Positions 51,955-61,377 of a stretch of 64,000 bases of DNA are shown piece after piece. The translations under genes and the position numbers were made by a program. Source of the DNA: Planctomycetaceae bacterium (GTDB lineage Bacteria > Planctomycetota > Planctomycetia > Pirellulales > Pirellulaceae); the NCBI GenBank assembly GCA_027487485.1, contig JAIYDN010000078.1, positions 98,994 through 162,993 on the forward strand, given 5' to 3'. The notes beneath the pieces are model-generated. The model saw only the letters and a list, made by a program, of their open reading frames with translations. It was not told the DNA's origin and searched no databases. Within the stretch, counting starts at the first letter, position 1. Every line of letters starts with the position of its first letter.

Positions 51955-54900
51955 CTACTCAGGTCCCTTCAGGGACTTGGTCTGAGACATAGCTGCGTTG
52001 AACTGCTCTTGCAACTGCTTGCTGGATACCGGAATGACTGGAACAGCACATTCCAGCCTTTGCAATTGAGGCGCGTTCCGGTTGTTGTGAAGAACTCGAT
52101 CGACTTCCTCTTCCAACATCAAAAGCCAAGCCGGAATATCTAATCCAACGCCGGTGGGCTCTCGCATCATCAAATGCGCTTCTTGTACGAGCAAATCGAA
52201 TGCTCGACTTTCTTCATTGTCGCTCGCTCTCAATTGACGCATGGCTGGTCGTATCAGAGCCCGCATGCGATCGATAGTCATCGGCTTGACGAATCGTTCG
52301 TTCAAACGATCTGCAACCGTTGGCATCTTCATCGCATACTGTTCTTGTAGTTTGGTAAGCTTTTCAAGATACTGATCCGATTCTTTCGAGACCCGTTCTG
52401 ACAACGCGCGTCTCCATTGTTGTGCAGACGATTGGCAGCCGGTGTGGACCAGTACTTCATGAGCCCAAAACACGGGCTTCAAGTTCCAGCAAACGCGATC
52501 GTAACGAACTCGTAATCTCAAGAAATCCAGCAGCATGTACAGCATCTCACCACGGTCGGATTGAGTCGTAGTGCTGTTGTAGTCTTTGTATTCCGCAAAG
52601 TGATCGATAATAGCTTCGAACACGACCGCGAGCCAACGTTGGGCTTCTTCGATTGAAATCTCGCCGTTCTCAATGGCTTCCAGGAGCGGCCGGACCTCTT
52701 CGGTGTCCTGGTTCTTCATGGCCTGCTCAAGATAATTCGGTACCCCTTGATGCAAGATCGCTCGAACATTCGATAACTTGAGAAAGCCTTGAGTAAAGAT
52801 GCCTTTCCCATACTTCTGAATGAATAGCGATAGTTGCTTCCAGGTACCCGACCCATCAATCGTCTCGAGAATACTCAAACGAAGCGTTCTCGAATGGGAC
52901 AACCAGCTGCTTAGCAAGACTTCGGTAAGCTGTTCCAACAGCGGAACCAGCGTTTCGCTTTCTGGCTCCGGCGGATTCAAGTCGACCAAGGTGTCCAGTT
53001 CTAATAACTTCCATTCCGGCTTGAGTGCGGATTCAGACTTTTTGGCTTTGCGGCGTTCGTTAGGTGGTTTATCGGCTTGCCATTGATAGGCGTTTCGGAC
53101 CAAGCATCGGACCATCGACTTGAAGGCGATTTGAAAGAGATCATCAAACTCTGTTACGGCGCCATGTCCAACTGGATTGTGATGCTCCATATGGCGTGCG
53201 GTATCGACCAGCCGGCACGACTGATAGAAGAAGCCTTGCCGGGGCAGCCAAGTTAACAAATGAGTCAATGCCCTACGACGCACGCGGGCGTTCAGAATGT
53301 CGCGCGGCTGTCCTCCGCGGGCTAATGAAACATAGAGCAGTTTCTGATCGCGAAGGACTGATAAAAAGTCGGTGAATGACTCTTCAACTCGAGATCGACG
53401 CGCTGCCATCAAATCGCCAAACAACTCCACCGTCAACAGCTCATCTTTGGGTAGGCCATCCAGCAAGGATTGGCAACTTGAGCGATCTTCTGAATGGGCA
53501 AGTACGGCACCAATTAGCATCCGCCCAGCATCAGCAGTTTCGACCGCTGTTGCCAGAATACGCTCCATCAAGGACTCTTTGATCACGCGTTGTCGATCAT
53601 AGCGAGCCATCGAATCGGTATCTGTGCCCCCTTTGGGAATCTTGTAGGCTTGGATTTGGTCCAGAAGCCCCACCAGCGCGTTGCGATTCGATAGGCATTG
53701 TTCGCTCCATCGCCTCAGCGCGGCGACGACTCGAGCTTTGCGAGCCGCATCGACATCGACCTCCCCGGTGGTTGAGCTTGGTTGATCGTCGAGCGTCCGA
53801 GTCGACTGGGCAACCAGCTTCCACATTTGTGCTAAAGCGGCAAGAAAGGTAAGGTGTTCGCTTAATCGCTTCGATTCGGCCGCGATCTCTTCGGCGGTGC
53901 CTTCGTCTTGCTCGTATACGGGACCGTCCACTCCGTCGTCCGTACTGTCCAAAAAGGTGAAGCCCTCATAAGCGGCACCAAAAAGCGAGCCTTCTTCGTC
54001 GCTATCGTTATTGTTGCCATCTGCATCATTGGATTCACCCGCCGCCATAAGGTCGTGCGAGGGGTCGGAACGTTTCTTTCCGGGTTTGCCTTTCGCAAGA
54101 GCGAACTCAGGAACCATCCAAAAGCTTTCTCCGTTGGCTTCAAGATAGTCAAAGAATTTTTCGACCATCGACCAGATAAAGTCATTGGGCTTATCGGTGT
54201 TCTCGAACAGTTGCTCCAGCCACATTCTGGCAAGATCGGAGTAGGACGTGTTTCCACTTTGCAAGCCAACTCGAGTGCCTTGACTGAGCCAGTGAACCAG
54301 CAAAGCCATCCCGCCGACAAAGTCCCGACGGTCAAGCAACGCTTCAATCACCAGTGCGTATGCCTTTGGTGAATCAAACATATCCGCATGCGGGGCCCAG
54401 AACTTCAGATCGCCTGCTGCGGCTCCCCCCTGATGCCACAGTCGCAAAGCCCGCGATACCAGTTGCGATGACTCCAAAGAATCCTGCGGATCCGTGGCTG
54501 CTACGTCGCTGACTTGATGGGCGGCATACTTCCGCCACCAGTCCGAAATCCATCGAAATCGTTCTTCGGTTCGTGCGCAAAGGGCTTCTTGATTGGTCGC
54601 AGCAGCTTCACGCCACAGACGCGACAGAAATCCAAGCGTTTGTTCCATGATTTGGACAAGCTCCGTCACTCGCTCGTCCGTTACGGTTGAATCGGAACCA
54701 ACAAAACGCGGGAAATTTCCTGCGAACCCCAAGATGTTCCAGGGGTCCACCAACGCTCCGCACTCGATCCCGCGCTGAATCAAGTCAAAGATTTGACCGG
54801 GAATGTCCCCCGCCTTTTCCAGCTCGTTTCGGCGCAACAACTGATTGCCCACGGTTAGCAGACAATCGATGCGACATAAAATGCGCGCCGATGGAACTTG

Positions 54901-56118
54901 CACATCATCGGATTCTTCTTTCGCGGCATTGGCACTTCCCATTCGAGCGAAGATACGAGCCAGTTGAACATGCTCCACTTGCGAGGCACGAAGTCTCGCT
55001 AAATTGGTGTTCAATTGTTGTCTCGCACCACCTAGGGGTTGCCTGCGAATGGCCGCTTCCGTTCGAAGCCGGTCTGCATGAGGACCGTGAATCCCCGATA
55101 AAAACTCTTCATAAAACGAGTCTCGGTAGGATGCAATCTGCGACAGCAATTGCACTAAGGTTGTCGTCGAAGGAATGGAATTCGCTCGACCGCCTGAAAT
55201 ACCCGAGGCCATCAACATGGTGCCAGCAAGTACTACTGCAGCTTCTGTTAAGGTCTCTTGCTGCGGAAGCTCCTTTTCTTGTGCGACTCGGGCAAGTAGT
55301 GCGTCGACCGTCACCTGCTGCAGGACGAAGCGCCTGTAGTTGGTGTTGTTATCCATCAGATTTGGATCCCACTGGCCGAAGTAGTAGTTCGGGCGCTTGT
55401 TCACTGGGTGATCAAAGTCGTAGGCTCGCGGATCCAAAGCGAGCTCATCTAAATTCTTCGGTTCGAATTGTGCGTCTCGCAAAATATGCGGCGATGTCGC
55501 ACGCAAAATGTCCAAAGTCTTTGTAATCAATTGGAAGTAGGGACCAAAAGCTACACCGACATCTCGAATGTAGAGAGGAATAGGTCGCAACCATTCGTGC
55601 GCGTACGGTTCCAGTCTGCGTCCTTCGAGAACCGCAACCGGACGAAAGCCGACGTAATCGTTTAACGCGTCGATCGCTTTGGGTACAATTCGATCGATCT
55701 CATTCCACGGCGGCCCTTGTTGCAAAACGCACTCAATCGCTCGTCCCAAAAACAAACCATTGAATAGCCCTTCTGGCTCTTGATGAAACAGAAGATCGCT
55801 GTGGTAATCCAAATAATCAGGAAGCAGATAAAGCCAGACAATCTGGAGCACTTGGTTGGCTTGGTCGCTCTCGCGGAAAATCTCCTTTTCATCACGAAGT
55901 TTCCCAAGGCGGTCTTGCAACCATTGTTGAATGGTAAGCCAGGGGGGTAACCCTGCATAAGGACTGTACTTTTGCGGTGAACCTGCGACCGCCCAACCGT
56001 ACAAACGGTTCAAAGCTGCAAGGGAGCGGGGGTCCGACTTACCAGACGAAAAATTAAGATAGCCCAACACATGGACTAAGTCGTCGTCTTTCAGCTCATT
56101 TCGATTCTCGTTCGCCAC
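51955..56118 (-). CDS. Large planctomycete protein of unknown function (1387 aa)
   Basis: 1387 aa from GTG 56118, preceded by a GGGG-containing leader. No recognised domain, no signal peptide and no membrane segment; the sequence is mainly alpha-helical with many Trp and Arg (for example WLTIQQWLQDRLGKLRDEKEIF, FLGRAIECVLQQGPPWNEIDRIV). A short acidic low-complexity linker lies around residues 680-740 (DADGNNNDSDEEGS). The helical regularity and length suggest a scaffold or a coiled, repeat-like cytoplasmic protein. I recognise no function. It stands alone, convergent with the small lipoprotein gene and divergent from the glycosyltransferase pair. Confidence 0.85.
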   Translation of the reverse strand: MANENRNELKDDDLVHVLGYLNFSSGKSDPRSLAALNRLYGWAVAGSPQKYSPYAGLPPWLTIQQWLQDRLGKLRDEKEIFRESDQANQVLQIVWLYLLPDYLDYHSDLLFHQEPEGLFNGLFLGRAIECVLQQGPPWNEIDRIVPKAIDALNDYVGFRPVAVLEGRRLEPYAHEWLRPIPLYIRDVGVAFGPYFQLITKTLDILRATSPHILRDAQFEPKNLDELALDPRAYDFDHPVNKRPNYYFGQWDPNLMDNNTNYRRFVLQQVTVDALLARVAQEKELPQQETLTEAAVVLAGTMLMASGISGGRANSIPSTTTLVQLLSQIASYRDSFYEEFLSGIHGPHADRLRTEAAIRRQPLGGARQQLNTNLARLRASQVEHVQLARIFARMGSANAAKEESDDVQVPSARILCRIDCLLTVGNQLLRRNELEKAGDIPGQIFDLIQRGIECGALVDPWNILGFAGNFPRFVGSDSTVTDERVTELVQIMEQTLGFLSRLWREAAATNQEALCARTEERFRWISDWWRKYAAHQVSDVAATDPQDSLESSQLVSRALRLWHQGGAAAGDLKFWAPHADMFDSPKAYALVIEALLDRRDFVGGMALLVHWLSQGTRVGLQSGNTSYSDLARMWLEQLFENTDKPNDFIWSMVEKFFDYLEANGESFWMVPEFALAKGKPGKKRSDPSHDLMAAGESNDADGNNNDSDEEGSLFGAAYEGFTFLDSTDDGVDGPVYEQDEGTAEEIAAESKRLSEHLTFLAALAQMWKLVAQSTRTLDDQPSSTTGEVDVDAARKARVVAALRRWSEQCLSNRNALVGLLDQIQAYKIPKGGTDTDSMARYDRQRVIKESLMERILATAVETADAGRMLIGAVLAHSEDRSSCQSLLDGLPKDELLTVELFGDLMAARRSRVEESFTDFLSVLRDQKLLYVSLARGGQPRDILNARVRRRALTHLLTWLPRQGFFYQSCRLVDTARHMEHHNPVGHGAVTEFDDLFQIAFKSMVRCLVRNAYQWQADKPPNERRKAKKSESALKPEWKLLELDTLVDLNPPEPESETLVPLLEQLTEVLLSSWLSHSRTLRLSILETIDGSGTWKQLSLFIQKYGKGIFTQGFLKLSNVRAILHQGVPNYLEQAMKNQDTEEVRPLLEAIENGEISIEEAQRWLAVVFEAIIDHFAEYKDYNSTTTQSDRGEMLYMLLDFLRLRVRYDRVCWNLKPVFWAHEVLVHTGCQSSAQQWRRALSERVSKESDQYLEKLTKLQEQYAMKMPTVADRLNERFVKPMTIDRMRALIRPAMRQLRASDNEESRAFDLLVQEAHLMMREPTGVGLDIPAWLLMLEEEVDRVLHNNRNAPQLQRLECAVPVIPVSSKQLQEQFNAAMSQTKSLKGPE

Positions 56119-56368
56119 CGGCTACCCCAGGCATTCACTTTTCACCGTTGAGCTCAATCAAGCAAGCTCACTTTATGCAAACGGTAATAGTAAATCGGCA
56201 TGGCAAAACGCGGAAGAGCCAGAACAACCAACACAGAACGCATATACCGAGATTGTTTTGCGCGTTCGACAGGATTTTACACGGATCCGAGCGCCTGTCC
56301 CGTTTTTGCGACCTAACCTTTCGGGCTGACCTTTCTGGATAGAGTGATAAAAAAGCTGGAATTTCGCA

Positions 56369-57664
56369 ATGCTAACAACCCGTCATGCACCGATTCATTC
56401 ACCTACGAAAGCACTCCCGCCCGATCGATTTGAAGCGGAGATTTTTGATGTAGAACGGTCGCTGACCAGCGCCGAGGGGCTCCTTTCTCAGGCAGAAGCC
56501 TCGTTTTCCCAGATCGAACTGACTGTCGTCATGCCTTGTTTGAACGAAGCGGACACCGTTGCGACTTGCGTTTCCAAAGCCGTTTCGACACTCTCTAACA
56601 TGGGAATCCCGTCCGAAGTGATCGTCGCCGATAACGGCAGCACCGATGGATCCCAAGAATTGGCTCGCTCTGCCGGTGCTCGAGTGGTGCAAGTCGCGGA
56701 ACGTGGTTACGGTGCCGCCTTGATGGGGGGGATTCGCGAAGCACGTGGAAAATACGTGGTGATGGGGGATGCGGACGACAGCTACGATTTTGCTGCCTTG
56801 CCAGACTTTTATGAAAAACTCCGAGCTGGAATCGACCTAGTCCAAGGGTGCCGATTGCCGCGTGGGGGCGGAACCGTTTTGCCTGGTGCCATGCCCTTCT
56901 TGCACCGCTGGTTCGGAAATCCCGCTTTGTCCAGCCTCGTTCGCTTGATGTTTCAAACCCCCGTTCACGACGTGTATTGCGGCATGCGAGGATTCAGCCG
57001 CCAATGGCAAGCCTCTCTAGATCAGCGCTGCACCGGCATGGAATTTGCCACCGAAATGATCATCAAGTCCACACTGTTTGGTGGTGCGATGGACCAAGTT
57101 CCTATCACGCTTCATCCTGACGGACGTGTTAACCAACGATCGCATCTACGTACCTTTCGCGATGGATGGCGAACACTTCGATTCTTCATGCTGCTAAGCC
57201 CACGCTGGACCTTCTTGGTTCCTGGAGCTGCCCTAGCCATGATCGGCTTGGTCCTCTGTGCGCTAGCCATCACAGGCTTTCAGTTCGCCGGGGCCACTCT
57301 CGATGTGCATACACTGTTGATTGGGGTTCTGACGGTTTTGGTAGCATCCCAATTGGTTTGGTGCGCAGTCCTTGCCAAAACCTTTGCGATCACCGAAGGC
57401 CTCATGCCCAAGAATGCAAAGCTGGAGGCAATCACCAAGAAGATGACTCTGGAACGCCTTTTGGTCGGATCGGGGATCTTGGCCGCTACCGGTGCAACGA
57501 TGATTCTGGGTCAATCGATCCAATGGGCTTGGGGCGGCTTCGGTTCCCTGGAATATGCAAGCTCCATGCGATGGACGATCCCGGCTGTTGGCATGATCGC
57601 TCTTGCGGTTCAATGCGCCGCCTCTAGCTTCCTGTTGAGCGTGCTACGCATGGCTCGTCTGTAG
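56369..57664 (+). CDS. Membrane-anchored GT2 glycosyltransferase (dolichol-phosphate-mannose-synthase-like)
   Basis: 431 aa. GT-A fold motifs: LTVVMPCLNEADTVATCVSKAV (about 50), VIVADNGSTDGSQELARSAGARVV, ERGYGAALMGGIREARGKYVVMGDADDSYDF (DAD near residue 130), MRGFSR and TGMEFATEMIIKS. The catalytic part is followed by four or so transmembrane helices (about 275 to the end). Family members transfer a sugar from a nucleotide donor to a polyprenyl phosphate or similar. It is followed 4 bases later by a GT-C-like protein, so the pair probably makes and uses a lipid-linked sugar. Confidence 0.93.
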   Translation: MLTTRHAPIHSPTKALPPDRFEAEIFDVERSLTSAEGLLSQAEASFSQIELTVVMPCLNEADTVATCVSKAVSTLSNMGIPSEVIVADNGSTDGSQELARSAGARVVQVAERGYGAALMGGIREARGKYVVMGDADDSYDFAALPDFYEKLRAGIDLVQGCRLPRGGGTVLPGAMPFLHRWFGNPALSSLVRLMFQTPVHDVYCGMRGFSRQWQASLDQRCTGMEFATEMIIKSTLFGGAMDQVPITLHPDGRVNQRSHLRTFRDGWRTLRFFMLLSPRWTFLVPGAALAMIGLVLCALAITGFQFAGATLDVHTLLIGVLTVLVASQLVWCAVLAKTFAITEGLMPKNAKLEAITKKMTLERLLVGSGILAATGATMILGQSIQWAWGGFGSLEYASSMRWTIPAVGMIALAVQCAASSFLLSVLRMARL

Positions 57665-57668
57665 GAAC

Positions 57669-59330
57669 TTGAAGATCTTGAAAAGCTCTGCGATCTCGAC
57701 AAAGCTGATTGCCATAGCGATCCCAACGCTAACCGCGTTCACTGTCGCCATGTTGATCAGCTTGACACGTTGGCCTGTGCCTCAAATGCACGATGACTTC
57801 AGTAACCTTCTCGCTGCCGATACGTTGCTTCATGGAAGGCTGGCCAACCCAACGCCACCTGCCTTCGAGTCGATGGAGACGTTTCATGTTGTGATGACGC
57901 CTACCTATGCCTCCAAGTTCCCATTAGGCCCAGCTTTTTTTCTGGCGGTTGGAAAGCTGGTGATGGGTGACTTTGCATGCGGACTCTGGCTTTGCTGCGG
58001 TTTAGCGACAGCATCCATCACTTGGATGCTGCTTGCATGTTTTTCAAATCGATGGGCTTGCGGCATGGGGCTATGCATCGCTGTTCACCCCTCCTGGCAA
58101 AATGGCTGGGCCCAAGAATTCACCCATGGCTGGCTACCCCTGGCCGGCGTCGCCTTAGTTCTTGGTGGCACATTGCGCCTGCATCGCATTCTCCGCATGA
58201 CTGCCACCCGTCTTGAAACTACGAATCCCCAGGCATATCGATTCTCGCTACTAGGAATCGCCATCGGCTGTAGCCTTGTCTTGTTCTCAAGGCCCTTCGA
58301 CGGCGGAATCGTATGTCTCATGCTTATGGCTTCGTTAACCCCCAGTGCGATGCGATGGTTGAGCAGCATCTCACAAACCTCATTGGACTTTCGCATCCTT
58401 CTGTTGCAATCGACCTTGCCCGCTGTTGGTGTAATCTTGATCGCAATAGGACTACAACTTGCAACCAACAAAATGGTAACCGGACAACTGCAACAACTGC
58501 CCTACCAACTGCATGAAAAACAATACGGAGTCGCTCCGCTATTCATCTGGGGAACGCCCAACGAGCCAACGATTGGGCACCGCTTTGTCGAGCTTTCCAC
58601 ATATCATCAGAAGTACTCTCTGAATAGCTGGAGCGATTCACGATCTTTTGGGGGGTACACCTCGCTACTAGCGAATCGGGGTTCGCAAATCATTCAGCAC
58701 TGGGGTTTTTGTTTCGCGATACTGCCCATGGCAATACTCACTTGGCGGACAGGGCGCCGTCGATGGGGTTCGTTGCTAGTCATTGCACTTATCGCCATCT
58801 TGACGATCAACTGCGTTCCCTGGGTAATGCCAGCCTATGTCGCCTCGCTGATTCCAATCGCTATCCTGTTGTTTTCTTTTATCTTGAAAAGGTTTTCGAC
58901 ATGGATTGCGTCACAATATCAATTCCAATCCACCTTGCCGAACTCGCGACATCGTGCAGAATTTTTGACGCTGGGTTTCTTGTTCTGTTTCCAATTGATC
59001 GCGCTTTCCTGCACGTGCTATGCTCGAGCGACCAACCAGCCTGGATGGCAGATGGATTGGGCTGATGAACGGAAACGCTTGGTCGACCGACTTAGAGAAT
59101 CCGATGAATCGCATTTGATTCTCGTGGAGTACCAAAGTGACCATAACGTGAATGAAGAGTGGGTGTACAACGAAGCAGACATTCCCAACGCAAAGATCGT
59201 GTGGGGACGATTCGCAAGCCCGGAATTGAATCAGCAGTTGGTAAAGAGCTATCCGAACCGCAAGGTATGGCGACTTCCCGTTCCTTCAGGTTCTCTCGAA
59301 CCCTACGTTTCCGAACCCGACGTTCCGTAA
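57669..59330 (+). CDS. GT-C-like polytopic glycosyltransferase
   Basis: 553 aa, about ten hydrophobic segments and a soluble C-terminus. After TM1, PQMHDDFSNLLAADTLLHGRL has the acidic DD motif of GT-C enzymes (mannosyltransferase/ArnT type), and KFPLGPAFFLAVGKL follows. The C-terminal part ends LILVEYQSDHNVNEEWVYNEADI. It is expected to use a polyprenyl-phosphate sugar made by the upstream GT2 and transfer it outside the membrane; this is inference from family and order. Start: TTG 57669 (AGGA close by), with TTG 57678 as alternative; no earlier ATG. The true start is uncertain by a few residues. Confidence 0.75.
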   Translation: MKILKSSAISTKLIAIAIPTLTAFTVAMLISLTRWPVPQMHDDFSNLLAADTLLHGRLANPTPPAFESMETFHVVMTPTYASKFPLGPAFFLAVGKLVMGDFACGLWLCCGLATASITWMLLACFSNRWACGMGLCIAVHPSWQNGWAQEFTHGWLPLAGVALVLGGTLRLHRILRMTATRLETTNPQAYRFSLLGIAIGCSLVLFSRPFDGGIVCLMLMASLTPSAMRWLSSISQTSLDFRILLLQSTLPAVGVILIAIGLQLATNKMVTGQLQQLPYQLHEKQYGVAPLFIWGTPNEPTIGHRFVELSTYHQKYSLNSWSDSRSFGGYTSLLANRGSQIIQHWGFCFAILPMAILTWRTGRRRWGSLLVIALIAILTINCVPWVMPAYVASLIPIAILLFSFILKRFSTWIASQYQFQSTLPNSRHRAEFLTLGFLFCFQLIALSCTCYARATNQPGWQMDWADERKRLVDRLRESDESHLILVEYQSDHNVNEEWVYNEADIPNAKIVWGRFASPELNQQLVKSYPNRKVWRLPVPSGSLEPYVSEPDVP

Positions 59331-59428
59331 TCGCACCAGGGTTTTAGTGATCAACACCACCGTCAAAGCCAGCAACGCGAGCTTCTGCGATTGCCGGGAA
59401 TGGTCGTTAGTTCGCTAGCTCGTTGCTT

Positions 59429-60577
59429 CTACTCTTGGCACGCTACGAGCAAACTGTTCCACCGAAAGGAACTGGATTGAGACGCCAATTGTTCCGCTTC
59501 CTTGGCAAATACGCTCGCTCGTTCACCTTGGCCTTCTAGCTTCAGCAGAACTGTCAACAAAAGAAGCTCACGCTCCGAGCTTTCGGGATTGTCTAGAACC
59601 GACTTCGACAAACGTTCCAAGGTCGCATCCAAATCGATAACGCATGCGGCGAAGTAGGTGCGGAGCGATTCGCTATTCAGTTCTTCCGCCGAAAGCCGAC
59701 TGCCTGACGCACAGGCTTGGTCCAAAAGATTCAGAACGCTCTCGGTAGAGGCTGCGGAATGGTCTTGGGATGCAAAGTACTTAAGCAATCCTTGTCGCAG
59801 GTAAACGCCGGCCCCTTTCGGCTGCTCGATTTTTTCCATGCTGCTGCAAGAAGCTTGGGCATCGTCAAAGCGGCCAGCTTCAATCATATCATCCACGATT
59901 CCAACGGCTGCCTTGGTCCAAATCGGTGAGTAAGGTTGTACAACACGTGGCTTCGAGGCTACGTACATGGCGGCATCGGTATCTTCGATCTCTTCTTGAA
60001 ATTGAGCACCTGAGGACCGTAGATTCTGCTTTCCATCTGCTTGATTGGAGGAAGCAACTCGGAAAGCACTCTTTTGGGAAAGACCATTACCCCAATTGGG
60101 AACCGTGCCCGATTTCGATATACCCGAGTTCGATACGCCTGAGTTTGATGTTGATGCAAAGGACTTGTTAGCAAGAAAATCCGAAGGTCCGCGGGTCGAG
60201 GCGAAAGGTGTACCTACCTCATAACTGACACTGCCCCAAGTTGGAACACATGGGTCAACATAATACGTCGGAGCCGCATAGTAAGTGGGTGCGACATAGT
60301 AGGTCGGGGCCACATAGTAAGTTCTAACAGGCCAAGCGACAACCGGCGGGCAATAGCTGTAAGTGACAACTCGAGGTGCGAAACACCAAGGTGCGACTCG
60401 GTAACGCGAAACATATCCGTAACCGCCCCAGCCGTGGAAGCCCGAATAGTAACCACCGTAGCAGTGTCGGAATCCATGACGGGGAAAATGAGCAGAGGCG
60501 GGTTCGGCCGCTATAGCTCCGAAGGAAACCGAAGCGATCGCAGCAAGTGCCCACTTTGTAAAACTACGGTTCAACAT
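59429..60577 (-). CDS. Exported Tyr/Pro-rich protein with TPR-like C-terminal part
   Basis: 382 aa from ATG 60577 (the track start at 60637 is an extension). Signal peptide FTKWALAAIASVSFGAIAAEPASA. The next 100 residues are aromatic and Gly/Pro rich, including the repeated block TYYVAPTYYVAPTYYAAPTYYV, then a Ser/Asn linker. The last 170 residues are helical and TPR-like (GIVDDMIEAGRFDDAQASCSSMEK; GVYLRQGLLKYFASQDHS). This kind of protein recurs in planctomycetes. It lies next to the DUF423 gene without overlap. Role unknown; likely periplasmic or envelope-associated. Confidence 0.82.
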   Translation of the reverse strand: MLNRSFTKWALAAIASVSFGAIAAEPASAHFPRHGFRHCYGGYYSGFHGWGGYGYVSRYRVAPWCFAPRVVTYSYCPPVVAWPVRTYYVAPTYYVAPTYYAAPTYYVDPCVPTWGSVSYEVGTPFASTRGPSDFLANKSFASTSNSGVSNSGISKSGTVPNWGNGLSQKSAFRVASSNQADGKQNLRSSGAQFQEEIEDTDAAMYVASKPRVVQPYSPIWTKAAVGIVDDMIEAGRFDDAQASCSSMEKIEQPKGAGVYLRQGLLKYFASQDHSAASTESVLNLLDQACASGSRLSAEELNSESLRTYFAACVIDLDATLERLSKSVLDNPESSERELLLLTVLLKLEGQGERASVFAKEAEQLASQSSSFRWNSLLVACQE

Positions 60578-60658
60578 TTCGCTAATTCCCCTACGTGGAA
60601 GATGATCGACATACCTAGTGTTGAGTGCGTGCGACACACAATCATCTAAGTATTGAAC

Positions 60659-61096
60659 CTAGCTGCCCAAAATGCCAGCCGTTGCAACCGATTTGTCAGG
60701 AAAAATCGTTCCGATTGCAAGGATCAACCAGCCAAGCATCAACAGCGAACCACCCGCCGGAACAATACTCCAGTGCCCGATTTGGTTCAGAAAGACCATG
60801 CTGTAGAGACCACCGGAAAACAAAAGCATCCCCGCCAGAAACATGCCGCAGGCCGTTTTCCAGGCTTTTCTTTGCCGAATCGCGGATGAAATGCCCAACG
60901 CCAAAATAGCTAGCGAATGGTATGCCTGGTACTTAACGCCAATTTCGCACTGGTCAAGTTTCTTCGTAATTTCGCTCTCGGTAAAACCCTGTTTGGCCAG
61001 CCGACCGGGCAACGAATGGGAACCCATTGCGCCGATCGCAACGCACAGAAATCCAGACATAGCAGCTAGAACAACCCAAAATCGCGATCCAACCAT
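60659..61096 (-). CDS. DUF423 (YgdD-like) membrane protein
   Basis: 145 aa with four hydrophobic segments. The start WVVLAAMSGFLCVAIGAMGSHSL and later YQAYHSLAILALG, LFSGGLYSMV and PAGGSLLMLGWLILAIG match the small DUF423 family. Members are inner-membrane proteins of unknown function. Start ATG 61096. An insertion of about 20 residues between TM1 and TM2 (GRLAKQGFTESEITKKLDQCE) is usual for this family. Confidence 0.92.
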   Translation of the reverse strand: MVGSRFWVVLAAMSGFLCVAIGAMGSHSLPGRLAKQGFTESEITKKLDQCEIGVKYQAYHSLAILALGISSAIRQRKAWKTACGMFLAGMLLFSGGLYSMVFLNQIGHWSIVPAGGSLLMLGWLILAIGTIFPDKSVATAGILGS

Positions 61097-61377
61097 CGGT
61101 TGAGCTAAGCCTCTCTAGAACGAATAAATACCCTCAGCGAAACTCCCATCCGTCTGTAGTTTCGTCCCGAGTATCGCGAGTGAGGATGACTGTAGCAAGC
61201 CCCCAATTGGGACTTCCTTCAAAGCGTGAAAGCCATGCAATAAGTAAAGTCTGCGATCTATTGCCTTTTAAGCTTGAACTTGTGGCGGAAAGCATTGGCA
61301 CCGGCAACCCAACAGCCAATAATAGAGAGGCCGGTTAACGACTCAGCCGAGAACAGCTCTCTTCGACAGAATGCAAG

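Noticed and set aside
53908-54372. Plus-strand 154-aa ORF with a hydrophobic segment inside the 1387-aa gene
   Set aside because: Antisense shadow of a clearly coding long frame.
61134-61319. 61-aa minus-strand ORF between DUF423 and the last gene
   Set aside because: No homology signal, no ribosome site, short.
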